64,000 nt of DNA from Rhizomucor pusillus (Eukaryota; Mucoromycota; Mucoromycetes; Mucorales; Lichtheimiaceae), in assembly GCA_900175165.2 (NCBI GenBank), contig FWWN02000681.1:1-64000 (forward strand). Reading direction: 5' to 3'. The number at the start of each line of letters is the position of its first letter. The first letter of the stretch is position 1. The translations under genes were made by a program, and so were the position numbers. The notes under the pieces were generated by a model, which ran no database searches, was not told the origin of the DNA, and was given only the letters and a program-made list of their open reading frames with translations. This document shows positions 1 to 11,293 of the stretch, in pieces.

Positions 1-82
1 CTTCGCGCAGAATTACCCAAAAATTCGTCACACTCTCAATGTATCAGGATATTCAGATATATTTTCCGCCGCCTGCTTGGAG

Positions 83-1944
83 ATGTCGACCGCTTACACA
101 AATTATATAACAGAAAACCTGCAGAAAATTGTCGAAATCTAGAATCTTTATACCGGTACTTTGCGCTATTCTACAAAGCTATCTGGAAAAGAAAGTGCTT
201 ACACGATCCTGATAGAATCTCCTATCCAAACAGCAGGCAAGGCGTATTACTAATGAATACTTGTACGGAGTAGTTGCTGGTGGCGAGCCAGCACTCTCGA
301 CCTTCTGGAAGAAGCACCATTGGAAGTTGTCATCATTATGCAAGAAATCAAAGATTTTTTTAATGCCCTTGGCCCCACAGCCTTGGAGCATAAAAAATAT
401 ATCAGCAAATCCCGGTCTATTCATCCCCGTACTATATGCAATACTTCAAGAATTCGAGTGAGAGCATGAAGTAGCATCGAAGATGGGTACCAAGACCGCA
501 ACAAAGTTGTTTGCTTTAACTCCAAGACCCAATTTCCAATGGCGGTTCATTACCATCAATGAAAAAGCCCTTCGTGCACTCACTGGCATCCGCAGCGAAC
601 ATGCATTTGGAGAAATTTTCGACTTGACGAAATACCGCTTCTTAACGTAGGTTTTCGGGACATATCATTTACACAACCTATTTATGCTCCTGGTTTATAG
701 GAATAACGATGCAATGTTTACAAACCAAATTTCAACGGATGGTTATGCGGTGCATTTCCAGTTGGTGCGAGCGTCAAAGAAGGAGAGTATAGACTTGAAG
801 CTGGAGGCCTTCAGCATGTCAGAAATGGAAGAATATTTTTCAGTATGCTCTATCGACCCAGGCCGGAAGCATGTTTTTACAGCCTCTTATGGTTACGGAG
901 AAGATGAACACGAAACCAGGCGAGTGAGCAGGAAAGAGTATAGCGCCTTTATTGGATCAAAGAATAGAACAAGAGCATTGCAAAAGATCAAGAAAGCGAA
1001 TGGCATCGAGAAATTGAATCAAGATTTCCGACTTGCAAGACTGCCACCGTCAATATTTATAATGAATATGTTGCATATACTTTTCAGCACATGGATATAT
1101 TATTTGCAATTTATTCAAGTCAACATGCTAAAACAAGATTTCAAAATCTGCGAGGAAGACAAAGAGCTCAAGAAGAATTAGCGAACATCATCATTAATGG
1201 TGGAAAAAATACAATGCTGAAAAACGAAAAAAAAACCAGATCAAAAAACCGCAAAAAAAAGAAAAAAATATCGACAAAAACGAAAAAAATACAAGCAATA
1301 CAAACATTGTGGAAGGTAGAGACTATTGGACATCATTTTTTCATATGTATTTTAATGAATTCATCACAATTTATAGGATACCATGCAAGCCAATATCCGC
1401 GGTCCGTAGCACCTTGCTTGAAGAAAACAGACCTCACAAAGAGAAGAAATGGCAAAGAGTAAAAGGAGTCTCAACAGCAAAGGACAAAATACCGCTGATT
1501 GCGATTGGAGACGGTATGTTCGGAAAAGATGGAGTTAAAATCGAAGGACATGCAAGCGGAATTGTCGGCATCCTATACAGAATGCTTAAACGGCGCGAGG
1601 CGCGAGGAGAGGCAGTTATTGTGACCATTGACGAGTACCGTACCTCTCAAGTAAGGAACGACTAGCAAGTTACTAGTGACGAAAGCTAATATCAACCGAC
1701 CTAGGTTTGTCATTCCTGTTTGGCGAGGAGCCTCCGCAATGTTACTACGGAGGATAACATCTCTCACCATGGCATCCTTGACTGTCAAAACTGCGGCATA
1801 CTGTGGAACAGAGATGTAAATGCCTCTAATAATATGTATTATATCGCTTCAAGAGTCTGGCAAGGACTTGCCCGCCCGGAACCATTTGTCAGACCAACTT
1901 CAAATCAACCCACAACTGCGAATGTGGGACCCGAAAGGGTTTAG
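83..1944 (+). pseudogene. Fanzor-type (TnpB-like) RuvC nuclease gene, decayed
   Basis: This is a transposon-type RNA-guided nuclease gene of the eukaryotic Fanzor family. What is seen: RuvC-I motif SIDPGRKHVFTA (Asp codon 855-857), RuvC-II TIDEYRTS (Glu codon 1633-1635), a zinc ribbon CHSC (1708-1719) and CQNC (1783-1794), then WNRDVNASNN with the RuvC-III Asp at 1813-1815. Two introns of 54 nt fit, 647-700 and 1651-1704 (GTAAGG...CCTAG), the second joining TSQ to VCHSC in frame. The N-terminal part starts near ATG 83 but carries an early TAG (about 138), frame changes before 260 and a TGA at 459-461. Two further frameshifts lie near 1014-1020 and in the A-run at 1203-1208, each fixed by one missing base. 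The catalytic residues survive but the reading frame does not, so it is called a pseudogene. No terminal repeats were recognised. Family membership is confident; exact breaks could partly be sequencing error in A-runs. Confidence 0.82.
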
Positions 1945-3780
1945 GTTTTTACGGTAAGCCTTGCAGTTCATCCTGGATTCTGAATATTATTGAGGTACTA
2001 ATATTGAGACTGCTTCTCTTTAGATGACTCGGTAGGTAAAGAGGATACAAGCCTATAATACCTGGGTTTTTTACTGATTGGCCCGGTTCGCATTGTTTGG
2101 AGCAACTGCACTACATGGCAAATTTGAACCAATATGGTAAGTTTTCCGTCGTCCTTAGATCGACAAGAATATTTATTATTTTGGTTCAAAGGTTTAAATT
2201 TGTCTTGATTGTCGTGCAATTTGATGCTCCAAATGCCAACTGTTTTTAAATAAGCAGTATACGACAGGAAATATCCCGTTAAACCTATTAATGACTCAAT
2301 CTTTATCATGTCATAAGATTCGACTACCCCTTCAGTGCAAACATCTTCCTATACTTGACATTGTTTTGTTTGTATCTGACAGCAACGTTCTAAAAATGTA
2401 TGCAGCAGCATTTCATGCGGAGATCACTCCTTTGCAGGCTGGTACACTATGGGATATCTAATCATCAATTCCACATGTACGATGCATCCTTTTCCCGTTA
2501 CATTTAACTGAATGCTCTGTAACAACCTTTACATGTAAAAGAAATGAGAACCCACGTGACTTTTCTTTTTTGCTGTGAAATCTTTTTTCAACTGCCGCCC
2601 CAAAACCTATAGAAGAGGAGTATCTGCCTCTTGATCTCTTCGTTTTCTTTTCCTTATCCTCGACGCTATATGCCCCCGTGGGTTGTACCCTGCCGGATCT
2701 TGGGAGGACCAGTTGGGGTACCTCTGCTATACATGCCCAACGGAAGCTAACAGGTGTCAGTCCCAAGACGAGTCCTCAGTAGCGTAGCAGCAAGAGCCTT
2801 CGGGCAGTAAGTCTGAGTGGGGAGCTCGATCCTGCGCAGCCTGGCGTTTTTTCATTCCTCCCCTGATCTGGGTGCGTAGCTCTGGCGTGTCAACGGTCGT
2901 TTGTTTGATGGCTTCGCTAGAGGCCTCTTTCACTCCTTTCCGGGTTGGGTGGCCTATGGCGTAAATCCCTTCAGAAGTCAACTAGAATTTTAAAAACAAA
3001 ATGAAGTAACAGAGCAGTGACCATTGCAATAAAGTCTTTCAAGGTCGCTGTCTCTTGATTTGCGCAGCGATCAGCTGCCAATCGTTAGGATCTCGGCTGG
3101 AAATGGCCAGAGATCACATGCAAAGTCGCTGTTAAATGAAGCATCTTGATCATAGTCTCTGTTGATAATGTAACGCGTAAAAATGCGTAAAAGCTCTTGA
3201 GAGGCTGTTAGCACAAGCATCCTTATTACCACGAATGTTTCGTCGTTCCTGAAAGTTCTTGGACTACAGTTATTAGTTTGCGTGTTCTTTGAAACCATAA
3301 TATCGTACCGGTCCCACAAAAGGAAGTTCTTGTAACAGAATGCTCACGAAATTGGGTTTGGTGAGGTTTATTATTTACTCATGCTCTTCCTCTGAAGTCC
3401 AGGCAAGAAGAGTTGTATGTTTGATTTTGTGGACTGAATCAAGAAAAGACAAACCCAAAGTTCGAGCCAGTTATATTCCTCGTCTTGTCCTATGGTATGT
3501 GTATGTACATGGTCCTCATTAGAAATATGAATCAGAAAAAAGGATTCTAAATATCCTAGGCCTGGCGGCGAATTCTGCGAGGAGTAGAAAGACAAAGATG
3601 TCCAGTGCATAATGCTTTTGCACTTTGGTCGTTTAATAGCTATTTGAAGAGAAATACTCGTCGCAGTGGATGAGATACGATGAGCAATGATGAAATGTTT
3701 TTGAGGGTGTACCTGATTTTTGGTTATCTATCTCAGCTAGAGATCTGAAATTTTATCATCATCTTTTGATAAGACTAATA
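1945..3780. other. gene-poor stretch after the Fanzor relic
   Basis: No gene is convincing here. The first 500 bases are where the right end of the Fanzor element and any guide-RNA scaffold would be expected. About 2640-2985 is more GC-rich than its surroundings and is open on the minus strand for 74 codons (2757-2981) and 102 codons (2458-2766), with coding-like composition but no motif I know; it could be debris of another repeat. The last few hundred bases should contain the HIS3 promoter, in which I saw no clear TATA or Gcn4-type site. Confidence 0.4.
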
Positions 3781-4559
3781 ATGGCAGAAGCTAGAAAAGC
3801 AGAAATTAGCCGAAAGACCAACGAAACAGACATTCGAGTCGCTATTTACTTGGATTCAAAGTTCGATCAAAACATCAATGTCGACACCGGCATCGGTTTC
3901 CTTGATCACGTACGTCCCCTCGCAACCATGTTAAAGAATTAGACAGCGATCTCAATTGATTGTCAGATGTATCATGCGCTCGCAAAACACAGCGGCTGGT
4001 CCTTGACCTTGTCGTGCAGAGGCGATTTGCACATTGACGATCACCACACTGCCGAGGATACCGGTATCGCACTTGGTATGGCGTTTAAGCAAGCTCTCGG
4101 TACGCCAAAGGGTATTCGTCGCTTCGGTTCCGCCTTCTGCCCCTTGGATGAGGTATAGCAAACACTTTCAAATGGTTGAAAGTACCTTGCTAAAAGCTAT
4201 TGACTGCACTTAGGCTCTTGCACGTTCCGTCGTTGATATTTCCGGTCGTCCCTTCGCCGATATTGAGCTCAACTTGAAGCGGGAGAAGATTGGTGAATTG
4301 TCAACAGAAATGATTCCCCACGTCCTGCAATCTTTCGCATTTGCAGCTGGTATTACGCTTCACGTGGATGTCCTGAAGGGCAAAAACGACCACCACAAGC
4401 AAGTATCCAACAGAGCTGGCCATCAATTACTGTGGGCTGAAACTGACATTCCATATTTATAGAGCGGAAGCCGCCTTCAAATCTTTGGCTGTTGCTATCA
4501 AGCAAGCTACTGATTTCACTGGCACAAACGACGTGCCGAGTACAAAGGGTGTCCTATAA
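3781..4559 (+). CDS. HIS3: imidazoleglycerol-phosphate dehydratase
   Basis: This enzyme dehydrates imidazole glycerol phosphate to imidazole acetol phosphate in histidine synthesis. The exons are 3781-3909, 3967-4152, 4214-4398 and 4463-4559, giving 198 residues, a normal length for a stand-alone IGPD. Family marks include [18 protein letters not shown] at the first splice junction, the metal-binding [13 protein letters not shown], and the second metal motif KNDHHKAEAAFK near the C-terminus. The third intron (4399-4462) begins GCAAGT rather than GT. Only the GC donor keeps the frame that joins HHK to AEAAFK, so this is a GC-AG intron. The start is the first ATG, directly giving the conserved N-terminal sequence. 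It stands alone, not fused to another His enzyme. No regulatory site was recognised upstream. Confidence 0.96.
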
Positions 4560-4880
4560 AAGAAAGAGATTATATATACATACATCCATTGCATATCAAA
4601 ATAACATAAATAGTTACTATAATGCTTTCGTGTTACAGAGGATTGTAGAATGTATTGTCGAGAAAATGGTTTATCCATATTTTTACCTATATTCATATTT
4701 TTTTATCCATATTCGTTGGTTCAACCGTGTTTTTTTATCATTATACACTTTCAATTTGGCCGGCACTTCTTACATATCTTTGGTGGCTATATGGCAAGGT
4801 TCGCTTATTATTGACAGAGTTCAGTTGAACAGGAATAAGACATTGTCTGTCTAGAAAGATGAAGGAGAAACGATAGTGCT
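4560..4880. other. HIS3 3' flank and upstream spacer of the ceramide synthase
   Basis: About 320 bases of AT-rich sequence. It presumably holds the HIS3 3' UTR and the promoter of the next gene. No open frame, repeat or clear signal was seen. Confidence 0.4.
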
Positions 4881-6375
4881 ATGCGATCCCTGAGCCGCCA
4901 CGGACGAAATTTTTCGAGAGCGACCCGAAAAAGAGCTCTTCTTACTCCTCTCTTTTCCCGCTCTGTCAGCTGAGATGACTCACCCCAACCCAAATGCCCG
5001 AGGGAAACAGGTGCAGACAAAGCTACAGAAAGTAGTAACGGCGCCTCCGTCCAATCGACACTTGTCAGAGCGCATTCTTGAATTCGAGATAGGTTAGGAA
5101 CGAGAGCAGGACGCCGTGAGCGACAACTACGCGTCACTGACAACGAACGCGTTGTAGAGATAACTGGCGTCCTATGCTGCGTCGTTCTCGCGGGATATTG
5201 GGCAGGCTCCCCCTTGGCCAAGAAATGTCTATTTATCTCATATCAGATGGGACCTGACGCCTACAGCAAAGGGGTCGACGATGCTTACTTTGTTGGCTTC
5301 TGGATAGTTGCATTCACATTTTTACGCGCCGCTGTAATGAAGTATTTATTCCACCCACTCGCAAAAACGCTTGGAATCGAGCCGTTTGGTAAACGACAAC
5401 GATTCGCCGAACAAGGCTTCATGTTCGCGTACTATGCGATATATTGGAACCTCGGCATGGTAGGAGCTTTCTTATTCACATATATTCAATGTTACATGCA
5501 TGTTCAACCCTTTCTCTGTAGTATATCATGTACCAGTGTCCCCATTGGTTCGACACTTCGCAGTTTTGGATCGATTATCCGCACATTATCATGAAATGCA
5601 GCATGAAATACTATTACTTGACACAAATGGCCTTTTGGTTCCAACAGCTCTATTGCATCCAGACAGAAAAGCGGAGAAAGGACCATTATGCCATGTTTTC
5701 CCATCATATCATAACTATCACTCTTCTCGTCTCTAGTTACTATACTAACTTTACGCGAATCGGCAATGCTGTACTTTGCTCTATGGATTTGACCGACCTT
5801 TTGTTATCCGTAAGCCCGCGGCAAAGCTCGGATCAGCTTTACCGGAAACAGCTAACATTCGGAAAAACTGTTAGTTGGCGAAGATCTTAAAATATATCGG
5901 TTTGTCAACGCTCTGTGACATTACGTTTGCTCTCTTCGCTATCGCATGGCCAATTACTCGACATGGCTTCTTCACCATCATTATCTGGGCGACAGCAGGT
6001 ATTTGTTTGCCTCAATCGGCTTCAGCTCAATGCAACCGTTGTTCACATATTCTCTAGTTGAACCATCCAAGTACTTGGATATGCAATGGGAACCGGAACT
6101 AGGAAAATATTTTACACCGCTTACTCAAAAGATGTACCTGGTCCTATTCCTTTTGCTGGATGTTATCATGATCTACTGGTTCAGTATGATTGTTAGAGTT
6201 GTCATTCGCGTAATACAAGGAAAAGGTGCAGAAGATACAAGAAGTGACGATGAGGACGACGAGGAAGAGTAAGTCAAGATTGTTGCTTTTTCCCCCTTGC
6301 TAGCGCTGACATTGCATTGCGTCCAATAGAATTCAAACTGTAGATAAAAAGAAGTTGAATGGCAAGCAAGAGTAA
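4881..6375 (+). CDS. LAG1: ceramide synthase (LAG1/LAC1, TLC domain)
   Basis: A multi-span ER membrane enzyme that N-acylates sphingoid bases. The supported exons run to 5459, then 5522-5809, 5875-5998, 6058-6268 and 6330-6375. The Lag1 motif region is clear: HHIITITLLVSSYYTNF followed by GNAVLCSMDLTDLLL, then LAKILKYIG after the splice. A hydrophobic segment at about 5143-5200 is the first membrane span, and the C-terminus is acidic and ends DKKKLNGKQE. The 5' end is unresolved. Frame 0 is open from ATG 4881 apart from TGA codons at 4971 and about 5088; the second is probably inside a phase-1 intron near 5034-5096 (GTAACG...GGTTAG), while the first has no clean intron. ATG 5247 is the next in-frame start but would lose the first span. 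Identity is firm; the N-terminus is not. Confidence 0.9.
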
Positions 6376-6551
6376 TCTCTTGCCTCATTCCCTTGTAGAA
6401 TATCTAACACCCTTAAATCTTCAAGTAAAATGATACAACGGGCAATCGATCGATCCCAATATTTTTTCATGTGTGGCACTATTTCATTCACGTATAGGTA
6501 CATTCGTTGCAGAAAGAAAAAAAAAAGGATGATACAAGAGTTCTCTTTGAA

Positions 6552-8142
6552 TTACAGTTTGAATTTACGGTCCTCCTCGACGACTTGTTCTGGAGGCTTT
6601 CGATGGTGGTCGAGACCGGCAGCGGCGTCAGTTGGAGCAGTTTGAGTCCGCGTCGGGCGCAGATTGGCAGCCTCTTCCTCAGCCCATGCTTCACCTCGGC
6701 GAATACTGCCAGTAATATCATTTTTTGCACGCTGAGCACTGTGCTCTGCTTTGCTCTTTCCATAACCCATCTTTTCACTCAACCACTCGGAGCCTTCTCT
6801 TGCTTGTGCTTGAGCTTCGTGTCCAAAGTTCTCTACGCCTTCTGCCACATCATGGACTTCCGAGCGAACGTCATTTTTCAATTCTTGCCAAGTAGATCGC
6901 AGCACTCCAGCGTTTCGTTCCATATCATGTTTAGCTTCATCCAGAGTAGCAGCTGTCTTATCCTGCGCACTGTAAAGATTAGACTTGGCACGCTCCTTGT
7001 CGGCATATAATCGATCTGAAACTTGGTCCGCCTTTTGTTCGGCATCCCGCTTGGCTTGATCCCAAGTGCTGCTGGCTTGATGCTTCAATCGCTCAGCTTG
7101 CTCTTCCGCCTTTCCAGCAACTCCTTCTGCTTCACGCTTCGCTTGGTTCCATCCAGATTCTAGCCGCTCCTTTGCATCGTAGACGGCTCCCTTTAGTCTA
7201 TCTGCACCAGCCTGGGCACGCTGCGTAGCATCATCGACTGTGCTTTGAGCGCTGCCTTTTGTTCTATCCCATCCAGAAGCAAGCTGGTCTTTTGCCTGCT
7301 CTGTAGCACCTTTTGCACGTTCAGTCTCTGCAGTCGCCTTGTTCTTTAAATCCTCGGCGCTCTGCGAAGTCCTGTGCAGGACGTCCGATTTTACTTCCTG
7401 CCACTTGCCGATAGCTTCATCTTTAAGCTCCTTTGCTTCCTGAGGAAGATTCTCAACACGCTGCTTCGCCTCTGTATATTTTGCATGGGCTTCGGGGTTC
7501 GACCACGAGTGTGCTTGAGCCATTATGCCATCATTGGATGGTTTGGCTGCACCTTCCATGACACGCTCAGGTGGACGGTGGCCGCTTTTCAAGTGATGCT
7601 GCGCGCGGAAATCGTCCGCTTCGGCACGCACTTCGCTGATTTCTTCTTTGAGTTTATCTCGTGCATGCTCTGCTTTATCCACGAGTCGTTTGGAATACTC
7701 GCGCGTCTCGTCCTTGATGTGCGTAGCATATGCCTGTCCAGCATTTAATCCGCTCTCAGCTGTGGCCTTTGTATCTTGAGCAGCGCGTCCCAACTCACTC
7801 GCCGATCGCTGCAGATGCGTCTTGGCCGACGCAGCGTGGTCGTCATAGTCGCTGTGTCGATTCGGTAGTTTGTGAGCAGTTTCGTTTTCTAGCTTGCCAT
7901 AGTAAAATTCTGCAGGAAAAAATGGAATAAGAGGAACAAAAGAATATACACCGCGCAATCAAGCTTTTTTTTTTGTACTTGCCTCGATCATCTGCAGCAC
8001 GTTTGTAGTAGGCATAGCCTGTAATGCCCAAGACTGCTGCTGCTGCCAGACCGAGCATGTTGCCTCCTTTTCTACCGCCGTTGCTAGCTGCGGCAGATGC
8101 GAAGGATCTTCGTGGATACTGGAAAGGCATAGGTCGTGGCAT
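6552..8142 (-). CDS. LEA-like amphipathic helical repeat protein with mitochondrial-type N-terminus
   Basis: The exons are 8142-7983 and 7909-6552, encoding 505 residues. The first exon gives a basic, Arg/Ser/Ala-rich leader followed by a hydrophobic stretch (MLGLAAAAVLGITGYAYYK), as expected for a mitochondrial presequence plus one membrane span. The rest is almost entirely charged and alanine-rich helix with recurring W-x-x-x-K units (GWDRTK, GWNQAK, TWDQAK, TWQELK). This is typical of group-3 late-embryogenesis-abundant or apolipoprotein-like proteins and reminiscent of fungal MSC1-type proteins. The intron (7910-7982) has a GCAAGT donor; the GT three bases further in would break the frame, so it is GC-AG. 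A role in membrane or organelle protection during drying or stress is inference from the repeat type only. Confidence 0.82.
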
Positions 8143-8958
8143 GGTGGTCTTCGTTTGTTTGCTTAGTTAGTGGAAGGTATGTAAGAAAGAAAAGATACTT
8201 GGAGCAATGTTCCATGCAGAAACATGGTACGATATATCCATGGGTTTGGGGGCTGGAGCCATGACATCATTTGAAAAGGTGACAATCTCGATCAACTCCA
8301 TGGCAAGCGGTTATTAAATCACGAAGCTCTTTGGTATCGAGGGTCCGTGCGCTTGAAATTTGCCATCTTTGTATGGTGAATCACTTATATTATCCTACAG
8401 AGTAAATGTTAAAATGTTTTTTAAATTAGGTCTAGTCTGCAATGCGTACAAAAATTCATATTCATTGTTTTCGTTGTCCCAGTTGATGCTGGATGCAACA
8501 TTCGAGACTTTACACTGGATACTGCCAGGCATCTGTGCAACGTGTATATCAAAGCTTCAAAGCGTTTCAATCCACAGGATTGTTTCACTATGCATATATT
8601 GAAACTCAATAATGTAAATAAATCACCGTCAAATTGTTGACACATTGCAATGCAACCCGTAAACAAAAGGGCTTAGACATCAACAAACATTGTAGTTAGT
8701 TAATAGCAATCTAATTATGATTGCTGATATACTAGGCGGTGGCGAATGAGTATTTTCTTTATTTGAAACCGCAACAATGTGCCTAGTTCATGTATAGGAT
8801 GTATCTACTGTAGGCGAGGATAGAGAAGGGATGATTAAAGGTATAATACAAATTAAAAAAATCCATATTATATGGAAAGGATGATGGAGAAAATGGATAA
8901 AAGATAGAGAGGGAAAAAAAGAGAGGGAGAGAGGGAGAGAGAGACAGATTTTGACAGC
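8143..8958. other. spacer between LEA-like gene and glutamine synthetase 3' end
   Basis: About 800 bases holding the upstream region of the LEA-like gene and the 3' flank of the glutamine synthetase gene. No gene is visible. The right end has a purine-rich GA tract. Confidence 0.5.
8905..8945. repeat. GA-rich simple repeat
   Basis: An uninterrupted purine run of GAGAGG and GAGA units just beyond the glutamine synthetase stop codon, on the side of its 3' UTR (pyrimidine-rich in the mRNA). Confidence 0.7.
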
Positions 8959-10101
8959 TTAGTTGTCTGGCAAGAAAGTAGACTCGACAATGATGGCAGT
9001 AACACGGTAGGGGTCAATGTTGGATGCAGGGCGTCTGTCTTCAAGGTAACCCTTGCCTTCCTTGCCGACATGTCGAGGAATGCGGATGGAGGCGCCACGG
9101 TTAGCTACACCGTAGTTGAATGTGCCAATGTGACCCGTCTCATGCTTGCCAGTCAAGCGCTGGTCATTATCTTCGCCATAGACAGCAATGTGCTCCAAGT
9201 GACGTAAACTCATCTTTTGGATAGCCTTCTCGATGGCAGCGATACCACCCTCCTGGCGCATTTCCAATGTAGAGAAGTTGGTGTGGCAGCCAGCACCGTT
9301 CCAGTCGCCCTTGATAGGCTTGGGATGGATGGAGACAGCAACACCAAAGTCTTCAGCGACGCGCTCTAAAAGGTAACGAGCAGCCCAAAGATGGTCGCCA
9401 GACTCGATGCCTTCGCATGGACCGACTTGGAACTCAAACTGACCGGGAGCAACTTCTGCGTTTACACCAGAGATCTTGATGCCTGCGTACAAGCAGGCAC
9501 GATAGTGAGCTTCAACAATGTCACGGCCAAAGATCTTGCCGGCACCGACACCGCAGTAGTATTTGCCCTATTCGCCACGTAAGGAATTAATCAACATTTG
9601 TTTCGAACAAGAGACGAAGCCAACAGATATATACTTTACCTGGGGCTCGGGGAAACCGCGCTTAGGCCAGCCATAGGGCTTCTCGGTCTCGCAGTCAAAC
9701 AGCATGTACTCCTGCTCGATACCGAACCAAGGATGGCTGTCAGCGTGCGCGTCCATGATCTTCTTGCAAGCATGACGGAAGTTAGTCCTGTGAGGAGTGC
9801 CATCAGGGTTGTAGGTTTCGCAGAGGACGAACTTGTTGTCGCCGCCGCGGAAGGGATCAGCAAAAAGCGCCACGGGCTGGATCAGCACATCAGAATCGTG
9901 GCCCTCAGCTTGTCCGGTGGAAGAACCATCAAAGTTCCATTCGGGAAGGTCAGCAGCAGTCTGAGGAACCTTGGATACAGTCTTGGTCTTGCTTCTCAGT
10001 TGGTTAAAGCCATCAATCCAGACATACTCGATTTGGACTGAACCCTTTTGGTCGAGGGCCATGTACTTTTCAAGAACTTTGGCGTTGGACACAACGGACA
10101 T
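8959..10101 (-). CDS. GLN1: glutamine synthetase (type II)
   Basis: ATP-dependent ligation of ammonia to glutamate; a cytosolic oligomer in fungi. The exons are 10101-9640 and 9567-8959 with one 72-nt GT-AG intron, encoding 356 residues, the usual eukaryotic GSII length. Hallmarks include [30 protein letters not shown], the active-site stretch [20 protein letters not shown] and the C-terminal [10 protein letters not shown]. The start is the ATG that gives the typical short N-terminus before the first beta-grasp segment. Upstream there is a TATA box and, farther out, clustered GATA sites that fit nitrogen control. Nothing in the coding region looks damaged. Confidence 0.98.
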
Positions 10102-10184
10102 GGTTGAAATGGCAAAGCTGAGTGAACTGTGGAGAGAAAGAGATGTAAAGAGGACAAGAATTAAAACACGATACCAAGCGGTTC

Positions 10185-10194
10185 CCTTTTATAT
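10185..10194 (-). promoter_or_regulatory. TATA box of glutamine synthetase
   Basis: TATAAAAGGG on the minus strand, about 85 bases upstream of the glutamine synthetase ATG; position and sequence fit a core promoter. Confidence 0.6.
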
Positions 10195-10460
10195 TGTTTG
10201 AATGGGAGGATTGATGATCAAAAAATATCTTTGATCCCCAGCATTGCCATAACTGGTAGCTCCTTTATCGCAAAAAAACTTTAAACGAGTCCCTATCAAC
10301 CTCCTACTTTGTCGTGCTTGATTCCGTTTTCGCCCTTCTGTAACAAACAATCACACTCGCGTATGCTTTCCTACAGCGCATTCATGTTGCAAAATCCGCC
10401 TAGCGGTGTTCAGCGCTGTAAATAAGCTTTCAAGTTCGGAGAATGGGTGATGGAAGTGCC

Positions 10461-10495
10461 ATTATCACATGCGGTGCAGGTCGCCTTATCTTATC
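10461..10495 (-). promoter_or_regulatory. cluster of GATA-factor sites upstream of glutamine synthetase
   Basis: On the minus strand this segment contains GATAAT (10461-10466) and two adjoining GATAAG hexamers (10485-10490 and 10490-10495), 360-395 bases upstream of the ATG. HGATAR sites are the targets of AreA/NIT2-type nitrogen regulators in fungi, which are known to control glutamine synthetase genes. Binding here is inferred. Confidence 0.45.
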
Positions 10496-10695
10496 TATAC
10501 GCGTGCACCCCCACTTTTACCCGCATGTTTTCGTCTGCGGGTGTGCATGCACCAACTAAAGCTTCAGTTCATGACAAATGCCTTTCGAGGCTGTTTGATG
10601 TAAGAAAGCTCTGTGGAAAATTTTTGTCTCTTTAGTACTGAGAGATTTATCCGTGTCAAATATGCTCATCGGTAAGAAACGGGAGACGTCGCATT

Positions 10696-11263
10696 TCACA
10701 GGGTAAATTTCTCAGAGGTATTCTTGTCATGGTCGCTTTGGTACAAGAATGCATTGGCTACGCTTATAGGAATATCATGCAGCTCCGGCATCCAATCTTC
10801 TGGCCTATCCACGTCAGACTCTATACTCATGACATTTGCGTATTCGTCTAAATTTTCAGTTTAGCCATGACGTAGGAAAGGTACCGTTATTATATTTTCG
10901 TCTCTGTCCTACCTGTTATACACATATACGAATCAAGTGGTGCCGTGTTCATCAAATTGATACTCATGAATGAAATGAAGATAAACCAGACTAGAGTGAC
11001 CAACCACGTTGGAATAGCAAGTGCCCAATATCTGCTTATAACATTAGACAACTGGAGCGCACACAAAACGCTTTCCCGACTTACCGTTTTGGGTAATATG
11101 TGATACCGAGATTGTGCAGGATTTCATCGGGAACATATGCCCAAATCAAATAGATCCCAAATGCAACAAACGATGCTAGATACATGACAAATCCATAGTA
11201 TTCATATATGGGTGTTTTGTTTGTAGTTGCTACAGGTGGTGCCCGTTCTACAGTGGCTGTCAT
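10696..11263 (-). CDS. GPI19: GPI-GlcNAc transferase subunit P (PIG-P/Gpi19)
   Basis: A small ER membrane subunit of the complex that adds GlcNAc to phosphatidylinositol, the first step of GPI anchor synthesis. The exons are 11263-11085, 11031-10913 and 10847-10696, giving 149 residues. Two membrane spans are visible (YYGFVMYLASFVAFGIYLIW and ALAIPTWLVTLVWFIFISF). The PIG-P signature runs across the first splice junction (LGITYYPKR then YWALAIPTW), followed by APLDSYMCIT and, in exon 3, DEYA and ELHDIPISVAN. The ATG lies only 30 bases downstream of the stop codon of the gene on the same strand at 11294-11843. A longer fused protein is conceivable but no in-phase splice joins the two. Confidence 0.92.
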
Positions 11264-11293
11264 GGCGGGTGTTCTGTAGAGGCGTCAGCTCCG

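Noticed and set aside
2085..2110. CCCGGTTCGCATTG resembling a tRNA B box
   Set aside because: No matching acceptor stem or anticodon arm could be drawn.
4808..5221. 137-codon minus-strand frame upstream of the ceramide synthase
   Set aside because: Lies over the ceramide synthase 5' exons; no motif, low-quality Arg/Ser composition.
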